A stretch of DNA of 64,000 bases, from NCBI RefSeq assembly GCF_027595985.1, contig NC_073304.1, positions 145,941,246 to 146,005,245 of the forward strand, written 5' to 3'. The notes beneath the pieces are model-generated. The model saw nothing but the letters and a program-made list of their open reading frames with translations, ran no database searches and had not been told where the DNA came from. Each line of letters opens with the position of its first letter. Positions within the stretch are counted from its first letter, which is position 1. Position numbers and translations under genes: made by a program. This stretch comes from Sorex araneus. Lineage: Eukaryota; Chordata; Mammalia; Eulipotyphla; Soricidae. This document shows positions 47,411 to 57,700 of the stretch, one piece after another.

Positions 47411-50400
47411 TTTTTATATCCCACAAAGAAGTGCATGTCCCTCCCCTTTCACTCATTTCACTCAGAGTGATACTCCATGTCCATCTATTTATAAGCAAAC
47501 TTCATGACTTTACTTTTCCTGACAACTGCATAGTATTCCATTGAGTGGATGTATCATAGTGTCTTTTGGCCATTTTAATTTCTTCTTTGAGGAAGTTTCT
47601 GTTAGTGTCTTGCAATTTTTTGATGGGGTTGCATGTTTTTTTCTTGTAAAATTCTACCAGTGTCCTATATAACTTTGATGTTAACCCTTTATCAGATGGG
47701 TATCGGGTAAATAATTTTTCCCATTTTGTGGGTTTAGATGTCATTTCTTTTGAGGTCGCACACCTCTTATGGTCTTGCCTGCTTGAGGTTTCCTCCCCGT
47801 GGCTCCTTATGCCCAGCCAGACTAGAGGCTGCATAGGTCCTGCCCCGTGGCCCACCGTTGTGCCTTTGCTTCCCTCTCAGGCACTACTTCAATCCGTTCT
47901 TCTCTTTCTAAGTTGGCTTTGTTTTTGAACCTGCTTCAAGAATCCTTTGGGTACTCTCTTCCCATCTCTCTCCTTCCCACTGACCCCCTGTTTGCTTATG
48001 TGGCTCCCAGCATCTTATACTAACTTATGTCCTAACACTTCAGTTAGCCAGCAAACACTGAGAGTCTGCTGTGTGTCAGGTGTGAGTTCAGGCGTGAGCA
48101 ATAGAGCGGTGGGCAAAAGTGACAATTTTTTCTGCTAGGTAGCAAATTACCCAGTAGGACCTCCTGTGTGTGCATCCTGTTGGGTAATTGTCATAAGTTT
48201 TTTTTAAAAATCATTCTTTTTATTATTTTTATTTATTTATTTATTTGTCTTTTTGGGGCACAACTGGCAATGCTCAGGGGTTACTCCTGGCTCTGAACTT
48301 AGGAATTACTCTGGCATTGCTCAGGGGATCATATGGGATGCTAGGGATTGAATCTGGGTCGGCTGCATGCAGAGCAAACACCCTACCCATTCTACTATCA
48401 CTCCAGCTCCCTAAGTTTTTTCTTGTCTGCTAAAGTATTAACGTGTATAGAGCAGGGAATATTCCTTTGTGTTGTCTAATATCTTACATAGAACATTGTG
48501 TAATATTTTAATACCTTTAGCGGGTAGGGCTTGCACACAGCTGAACCGGCTTCGCTTCCTCCATCCCTCTCAGAGAGTACGGCAAGCTACCAACAGTATC
48601 CCGCCTAAATGGCAGAACCTGGCAAGCTACCCCTGGCGTATTCGATATGCCAAAAACAGTAACAACAAGTTTCACAATGGAGTCGTTATTGGTGCCCACT
48701 CAAGCAAATCGGTGAACAACAGGACAGCAGTGCTACAATGCTACATATTCTGTATGTGTGGATTTATAGGGTTGACAAGTAGTATCTAGTATAATACTGG
48801 CCCCTCATCATTGCTTAAAAGTGGATTGAAAGAATAAAGGAAAATGCAAATTAGGAACAAGTTTAAGCTGGGTTTGTTCTTTTGGTTTGGTTTTTGGCCA
48901 TACCTGGCAGGGCTCAGGGTTTACTCCTAGTTCTGTGCTCAGGGATCATTCCTGTGCACAGGGGACCAGTATGAGGTGCTTGGTATTTAACCAGGGTCAG
49001 CCATATGCAAGACCAGCACCTTCCCTGCGGTACTGTCTCTCCGGTTCCTGGAAAAGCTTTATTCTTAAGCTCAGGATTGGGACTTTCAAATGATTTGTTC
49101 AGTACATCTCTGAGTTTCTGGTCTGGTTTCTTGGGGTGGAGAAGCAAGGGATTTCTTTCCAAATAGTGCCCAGCAGCCCCAGGGGCCATGCCTGGTGATT
49201 CTTAGATAACCAGACTCAGTGGTTCTTGGGGTCTTGAAAGGGGGTCTGCCAGGGGTACATCCAGTGGTGCTCGAGGGACTAGGTGGTCCAGGGATTTTAC
49301 GGGTCTTGTGTACACAGAGTCTGCACCACTGACCCTGAGCCTCTCACTCTGGTGTCTTTATTTTCAGCTTCCAAACAGTTCTCAGGGGCCCTGGGTCCAT
49401 TCTCAGGGATACTTGGTTAATCCTGGGCCAGGCAGTTCAGTGACAGGGCTTGGTGACAGGCTTGGCTTCTTGGTTCCTTGCACATTGCAGGTCAGTTGGG
49501 CAACGCTGTCAGGACTGGGTCCTTTGGCATGACAGGCCCGCGCTTCTCGCCTCTGGGCTGGCCCCCAGCCCACTCTTGGTTCCTTAAGGTTGGTTCTTCA
49601 GCATTCCTGATCCGGGCTCTCAGCTCTGGAGGTGAGACTGGCTCCTTGATGCTCACTTATTTCCCTTGAGCTTCTGAAGATCGCATATTTTCCCATTTTA
49701 CCGACAGTGTTGGATTTTGCTGGTGTTTCTTCCAGGGCACCTCAACACCTCTGCTTCGAATCACCTGGGCGCGAATCATACTGGATGAAGCCCACAATAT
49801 CAGGAACCCCCAAGTGCAGACTTCCTTAGCGGTGTATAAGCTACGGGCCCAGGCCCGATGGGTTGTTACCGGAACCCCCATTCAGAACAACCTGCTGGAC
49901 ATGTTCTCACTGCTGAAGTGAGTGAGCTCCCAGGTTCTGCAGGGATGGGACCTCTCGGTAAAGCGCATGATTATTCTATATCTGACAATAAATCTCTGCT
50001 GGGGTGTTGGGTTATCTTGGGTAGCAGATGGCAAGTCTGTCAAACTTTAATGGGCAAAAGAATTAATATTTATAAGAAAATAATCTATTAATGGATGGGC
50101 TGATATTGGGCTTTGATTATGTCCAACCCTCATGTATGGGGAAAATATAGGACGATGAATTAAAGGAAGCAGAAGTTGTCTTTAGCCCCATGAATATTTT
50201 GGACTACTTCTGCTCTAAAACATGTGGCCTGAGGTTAGGGCTATGGTTTATTTCAAGCAAGCAGAGAAAATTATTGATTTTAAAATACATGTTTTTATTT
50301 ATGAGCTATTGCCTTTGTGACCTGTTATGATGACACAGGCATTGTTAATGGGGAAATTCACATTTTTTTGTAATGTGGTTTTTGTTACAACTAAGGCTTT

Positions 50401-51750
50401 TTGATGTGTCTCACAGAGCTTTGCTTTTAAAAATGATTGGGTGACAAATGTAGCCAAAAAGTTTGATTTGTTTTTCATGTAGTATCTTTCCTTGAACTGT
50501 TCCTTCATTCTCCCACACACGTCTACACCTACTCTCTGTCCTTCTTCCACAACAACAACAAAAAAACAAGGTTTCTGCGCTGTTCTCCATTTGATGACTT
50601 CACGCTGTGGAAGAGTCAGGTGGACAATGGGTCGCAGAAAGGAGGAGAACGGTTAAGTATTGTAACCAAGAGCCTTTTGCTGAGGAGGACAAAGGACCAG
50701 CTGGACTCCTCCGGAAAACCCTTGGTATGTCACCGAGATTGAGGGAGCTGGGAGGAGCAGCCCTGCCCCTGCCCAATGCGAGCCACCTCTGCTTCGCTAG
50801 TCCTGGGTGCCCCATTCGATCAGTTTTCTCCCCTCCCTTGCTCAAGTGCTGTGCCCGAGTCCTCTTTTAGGGAAGGGGTGGAGCTGTTGTCCAGGATGCG
50901 ACTTGGTTTCCAGTGTCCACCTGGGGGGCCCACTCTGTAGTGGGTGGTTGTTATGTGACTTTACACAGCTTCTTTTTCTTTCACTCTTCAGGTGATGCTG
51001 CCTCAGCGTAAATTGCAGCTGCACCGTCTAAAACTTTCTCAAGCCGAGCAGACTGTCTACAGTGTCCTTTTTGCAAGATCAAGGTGTGTCAGGAGTGACT
51101 GGCTATCCCTGTCCTAGCGGGGGAATGGATGGAGGGCCAGAGTCCCCTGGCTCAGCTTGTGTGATTGATTAGTGGTCTGTCTGGGTTCCCCGTCCCTGGT
51201 CTCCCTTCCTCTCTCTTCAGCCCCTCACTTGCTCACCTTGCTCTCACACACACTGAAGGCTCTCAACACTGTTCTGCATTGGCTTCCCTGTATGGAATCC
51301 TGGGGTGGTGTGTGGTCCCTGGGCACTGGGTCTCACTGGACCAGGTTGGGGAAGCATCTCTCTGACCTTGGTCCTCCCCTCTTGGATCACATTTAAACTC
51401 AAAAACTGCTCTGTCATTCTTCTTGTCGCCTGGCTGATCTTTGTCTAAGAGTCTTGTCCTTTTCCTGAATTCCAGATTTATTCTGTTCCATTTGGTACCA
51501 CTCATTTCCAACATGAATATTTTCTTTCTTTGTGTCTTTTATTCTTTAACATATATCTTGATATTATATTGAGTCCTGACATTATATCAGTATGTATTAA
51601 TATTTTGTATAATTTTTTTAGTTGCAAAGCTGTTCATGATTAGGCTTCAGTCATACAGTGTTCCAACACCCATCCCTCCACCAGTTACATTTCCCGTCCC
51701 CAAGTCCCCAGTTCCCCGCCTGTCACCCCCTCCTCCCTCGGAGGCACTTT

Positions 51751-51793
<43 letters not shown>

Positions 51794-54700
51794 ACATTCT
51801 TTCTCCCCCTCTCTCTTTCTCTCTTTTCTTCCTCCCTCCCTCCCTCCCTCCCTCCCTCCTTCCCTATCTCTCTCCCTCTCTCTCTCCTTTTGGGCATTAT
51901 GGTTTGAAATACAGTGTATTAATATTTAAGTTATAAAAATATTTTACTGCTATCAATTAATGCCTGTATGTTATTTTTAAATGATTGATTTTTAAAAATA
52001 ATTACTTCTTTCTCATTGACAGTCTTGCTGGGTGTGACATGATTTAACAAATTAACTTGTTATTTTTCAAGGAACCCACTACAAGTCTGGCCAAGTGTGA
52101 CCATAGGAACCCTGTGTTACGCCAGTGCCTGTTATTTACATGTGCATTTTCTTTTTTTGCTCTGAGGCAGGTCAGCTATGCAGTCCTATCTAAAGAGACA
52201 TGAAAGTGGGGACTGCAAAACTGGAGGAAACCCTGATAATCCATTTAGTAGAGGTAAGCAGCAAGAAACTCAGAAAGATCTCTAATTCACAGAAAAGTAG
52301 ACTCAGATTCGGTGAAATCACTGCCAGAAAGGGCATGAATTCCTGGTGTCTGAGACTTGCCTTAGCTTGGAGTTCAGACCACAGTAAAATGCACTGATCC
52401 ACAAGCCCTAACTGGAGACCTGGATGTTTTAAACTCCAGAAACAATGTGACTTTGTTACTGAGTCTCAGCTCCTTCTCTGTTCTGTCTCTCACCCTGTTC
52501 TCTTGTGCTTTTTTTCCCTTCTTGGAAGTGGCACAGGAGTTTGGGCCCAGCGGGTTGGAACATGCAGCGGCTGTGGACTCTCCAAGGTCCAGCACCGTCC
52601 ACATCCTGTCGCAGCTGCTGCGGCTCCGTCAGTGCTGTTGTCACCTGTCTTTGCTGAAGTCTGTAAGAGAAGGCCCCGTGGGTGTGTCTCAGTGTCCTTG
52701 ATGCAGCATGGAAGGCGAGGCTCGGTTACCTGCTCTCTAGTGACCGTCCTGGAACTTGGAGACTGTGGTCTCGAGAACAGTTTTTATTTTTTGTTTTGTT
52801 CTATCTAGGCTTTGTTTGAAAATGGAAAAATGACATTTTGTTAAAAGGGAAGCCATATATGAATGCTTCAGTATTTTAGGATGTCACGAAGATCATTTTG
52901 TTGCTTGTTTTTCTGCCTTTAACCTATATTGGGGCCTTTAAGTCCAGTTATGAAAAGTTACCTTTTCTTCTTTTGTGTCAGACACACCCATATGTGTAAC
53001 TTGTCTATTCATTTCTGTAGAGTTGTATTTTGATTGTTAGTAACTTGATAGCTATTCATTCTTGTCTGGAAAAAAGGGATGATAACAAAAGGAATGTTGT
53101 TTGCTTGGCAACTAAGTCTCTATAAGCTTCCCTCATTTGATTTTCTTTTTATTAATGCTGTCCTCATTGTTGTTTGGGGGCCACACCCTGTCGTGTCCAG
53201 GGACTACTCCACTTACGGTTTAGGAGTCCCTGCCAGTGGTGTTCAGGGGACCATGTCACGTCAGGGATCGAACCTGGGCCTCCTGCGCACAAAGCCTGTG
53301 CCCCTAGATTTATCCTCAATGTTATGAGAAAACTGCACATTTCCATTTTAACCAGGGTTTCTCTCAGGAGGTACTGATGGTAAATTAGAATCTGTTTTGC
53401 TGGGGACATGTCGCATTGCCTGCTTTTCATCCATGCCTTCTGTGACTCTGTCCTAGCCCACCGCTTGCTCCTCTCTCTGCCTTGTTCTCACCAGGCGCTG
53501 GATCCCACAGAACTGAAGGGGGAAGGCCTGGTCCTGTCCCTGGAAGAGCAGCTCAGTGCTTTGACTTTATCCGAACTTGTCACATCAGAGTCATCTTCTA
53601 CAGTGGCCCTGAATGGCAAATGTTTCAAGATGGAGCTGTTTGAAGATGCAAGAGAGAGCACCAAGGTAGCTCCATTGCCTCTCTTAGCAGTAAACCTGGG
53701 TTCCTCACTTGTTTCCTGTAAGGGGGTGCCCCATTTGCCTCGGAGCCTGAGAGGGCAGAGCTGAGATTGTTTGGTTGGTTTCTGCTGAATTGTATCTTGT
53801 GAATGAAAGTCTTATCACAGTGAGCTTTTAGAGAATGCTGTGGGCCGGCCAGGCATCCAGGCAGATTTTCTGTCAGAGATTCCAGGGAAAAGAGTTTCTC
53901 AGGTTTATGTGAGTGATGAGGCCCTAAGTAGTGAGCAATTTGTTTCTGGAAAGCTTTCAAGGCTTGACCCAAGAGACCGGAACAAATCTGAGCACCAGTA
54001 TCTCTAACGTGTTAAAAGGCCTCCATTGCGAGCATTGTTCCCCACTTAGCCTCTGTCTTCATGAGTCATTGTCTGTTTGCATGAAAGCTTTTTAGAGGCT
54101 GAGTGCTGCCTTTTCCTGCCTCCCTTGGAATCTGCCCCAGGAGCTCCGGTATCTGGATAGGGACAAGTGGGCAAGTCTGTTTCTCTCTCTGCTGACAGAG
54201 AGCTATCCTTGCCTCAGCCTCTCCCCAAGGGTTTTTTAAAAAATAATTGAAAATTTTATTTTATTTTATTTTATCTATTTTTTTACAATTATAAACTTTC
54301 GTGTTTGAGTTTCAGTCATACAATGATCAAACACCCATCCCTCCACAGTGTACATTTTCCACCACCAGTGTCCCCAGTATCCCTGCCCCCCACCGTCCCC
54401 TCTGTCCCACCCCTTCCCCTGCCTCTATGGCAGATAATTGCCCTCTTACTCCTTCTCTCTCTCTACTTATGGGTATTACGGTTTGCAATACAGATCACAG
54501 ATAATGAGAAGCCATCATGTTTGGTCCTTTACTTTCAGCACACATTTTCCATACTGAGCTATCCCTTCAACCATCATTGACTTAGTGGTCCCCTCTCTAC
54601 TCCAGCTGCCTTCTCCCCCGGCTCTAAGGCATGCCTCCAACTGTGGAGTAATCTTCGTGGCCTTCTCTCTTCTGGCACAAGGGTTTGTTTTTGTTTTTTA

Positions 54701-57700
54701 AATTTAAAATTTTTTTTTTTTCTTTTTGGGTCATACCCAGCGATGCTCAGGGGTTACTCCTGGCTTTGCACTCAGGAATTACTCCTGGCAGTGCTTGGGG
54801 GACCATATGGGATGCTGGGGATTGAACCCAGGTCGGCCACGTGCAAGGCAAACACCCTCCCCGCTGTGCTATCGCCCCGGCCCCTAAATTTTAAATTTTT
54901 AACAAGAATTACTTCTTATTAAAATTTTTAAACATTGACCTAGGACCTCGGTAAACTCCACTAATAACATAAGAATGTTCTAAGTGGCCAAACTTTTATA
55001 CTCCAGTATCTTCAAAGTGAACTATTGAGTTAAGGCTTACCATCCTATCAATTTGTGTTTCCTGATATTCAGGTAATTTATTCATAAGCCTTCTGGATGT
55101 AAGGCCATTAATAGTTCAGTCCTCTCCACGGAGCACTGCAGATTTCTCAGAATCATTCTGACTAGCTTTCTGTGTTCAAGTCAGAGCACTCAGTCTCTTT
55201 TTTGTCTTTGTTTTGTTGTTTTTGGGACACCCCTGGCAGTACTCAGGGATCACTCCTGACTGTGCTCAGGGAACTGTGTAGTTGGTGGGTTGGCTGCATG
55301 TAAAAGCAGGTGCCCCACACACTGTACTATTGCTCCAGCCCAGGGCACTTTCTACAGCTTCAGGAGTTGCTGAGACCCCGACACTGTGTACCTGTTGCTT
55401 TTTCTTCCTACTTTATTCAAAATGGTACATTCTCGGACTTAACTTCCTACCCTGCTCTGCCCTGCCCTGTCCTAGTGCCAGTGTGTTTGTGTAGGTTAGA
55501 AAGCAGACTTAGATGGGGGCCTTTAGTGTCCCATCCTGTTAAACACCATACTGTGTTATGCCAGCCAGAGCACTCCAGAGCACCTCATTCCAGACCATTC
55601 CAGTGTACCACATCACACTGTACTAGCCACACCATGGACTATATACCATTGTAACACCATATAGTGGGGGAACTGTCTCAGCTGCCTTTTTTCCCCCTTT
55701 AGACTAGTGAGATGTCTGAGTGCTGAACTGAGAACTTTGAAGTAGTTCCTCTCCTGTCTCCTGGTCCAGTTTTCCATTCCACCATTCTAGGGATGAGCCC
55801 AGGGGCCCTTGAAGACTTTAGAAAGGTCATTTATATTAGCATCAGGGAAGAAGAACCCAACTGACCTCCCCCTGTGTCTCACTGACTCTCATGTTCCCTG
55901 GGGTGATTTGACTAGTGCCCAGCGAGCTTATTTGGGAGTGTTGGCAAGTGCTCCTAAGTCACTCAGCCTTTTTGGTCCAGCAGGTTTCAGGCAGACTAGA
56001 AAGTATGTGAAACTCTTTGTTCTTCCACAATTGTTATGATCGAACTTCTTCCGGAGGGTAAGGGTGGGGGGGGGGGGGAAGATTGAACTTCTTCTCGTCT
56101 AGTGGTATGCTAGTTTCTGGAGGGACAAAACTGAACCAGACGGGTGCTGCCTTTGCCTCCTTGGAGCATCTCAGATCTCAAAAGCAAGCTGTGATTCATA
56201 AGTGGTTCCATGAAAATATGAATAGAAGGTGCTAAATAGTACAAGCGGTGGCACCGAGCCTACCCCTTGGGCTTGGGAGAATTGCTGAGAAGTGATATTA
56301 AGCTGGGGGGAGTAGACTGGACAAGGGTGAGACGAAGAGGGTCATAGGGGAGGGAGCATGGCAAGACCATCTATTGAGGCCAGTGAGACCTGGGCGGGAA
56401 GGCAGGCAGAGGCCCAGGTAACGGTTCTGGGAGGTTGGCCCAGGAAGTGTGGACTCTGCCCTTAGTCGGAAATCGCTTTGGAGACTAATGAGGAGGAAAG
56501 AGACAGACTTAGATTTGTTGTCATTGTCACCATCATCATTGTCATTGTTGCTGAGACCTCACGAATCAGTGCTTGTGATAGAACCTATGACTTAACACAT
56601 GACAGACCTGTGTCTGCCACTTGAGCCATACCTTGGCCCCCAAACTTAGATTTTAGACATCATTTCAGTGGTGTGAAGGGGGTGGGCTCCTTCAGTGATG
56701 AGGAGGGCGTAGGTTTACAGTCAAAAGCAGAGGCCACTAGGAGACTGCACCACTGACTTAGAGAAAATGCAGCAGGTAAATGTGACTTCTACCCACATAT
56801 GTTAATGCAATCTCTTCCCAGATTTCTTCTCTGTTGGCTGAATTGGAGGCAATTCGAAGACATTCAGCGTCCCAAAAGAGGTAAGGCTGTTATTTCCCTT
56901 TCCACATATTGCTTTTAGTTAAGCCAGGAAACTTGGTATTGTTTACAGTTAGAAATCTTAGCTTTCATTTTGACAACCTTGAATTCTGCTGGGCAGACAG
57001 CACTGAGGTGATAGCAGAAATTCCCTCTGATTTCTAATGAAAATATTTGTGGCACAGATTGAAAAGGAGAGTCCCAGAGAGTTCAAGATAAATGACACCC
57101 CCAAAGTAGTGTATAGAGAGAGAGCTGCATCTAAAGAAGAGAGGGGGAGCGGCAGAGGGACAGAGGGAGAGGGGCAGGATCAGACCAGACGCCCTATACT
57201 GCTAGGGGTCCTAGGGGTGACTTGGGGCTCAGGGAGGTTCATGTCCATACTTATTATCTCTTATGTATATATTTCACATCGGCACTCATCTGTATGGAAT
57301 AAAAATTTTGACCTAAAAGGATAGCAAAGCCCTAGCAGCTTGCCGTCCTGGCAGCAGTAGGCCCGTGTCCCTTTGCTGTAGAACACAGATTTCCTGGGAT
57401 GAGCCCCAGGCTCCAGGTAATAATAGCTGCTGCCACTGTATTCCAACTTCATTTAGCACAAGTTGTAGACTGGGCCAGAAAGCACTGGGGGTAGTTGGTG
57501 GTCTTGTAATGTGTGTGGTCCTTGGGTTAGAGGAGCCTCTCCACATCCATCTACATGTGAAAGTTGAATCCGAAGAATAATGGGGACATTAGAATCCTGC
57601 AGATGAGTTTATTTCCTCTAATTGTGTGTATGTGTGTGTGTCTCTGTCTATACTTCTGTCCAGTGTCATTGTCTCTCAGTGGACCAGCATGCTCAAAGTG

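Larger units (their letters stand above)
46775..47780 (-). mobile_element. L1 3' half, internally rearranged
   Basis: L1 3' UTR with a long CT-rich part (46947-47140), a TA microsatellite (47363-47407), ORF2 terminal pieces (caactgcatagtattccattga) and 'cattttaatttcttctttgagg' out of full register, so parts are deleted. Confidence 0.88.
45208..49735 (+). other. TTF2: TTF2 intron 12
   Basis: 4528 bp. Holds a perfect inverted repeat, a pyrimidine-rich stretch, two type B SINEs, several type A SINEs and a shuffled L1. Unassigned: 46128-46774, 47781-48227 and 49353-49735. Confidence 0.92.
51084..52170 (+). other. TTF2: TTF2 intron 15
   Basis: 1087 bp; an L1 3' end occupies 51605-51915, the rest looks unique. 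Confidence 0.92.
53666..56821 (+). other. TTF2: TTF2 intron 18
   Basis: 3156 bp with an L1 3' end (54240-54690), two SINEs (54711-54885, 55205-55341) and a 12-base G run at about 56068. 55342-56820 is otherwise unassigned. Confidence 0.92.
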
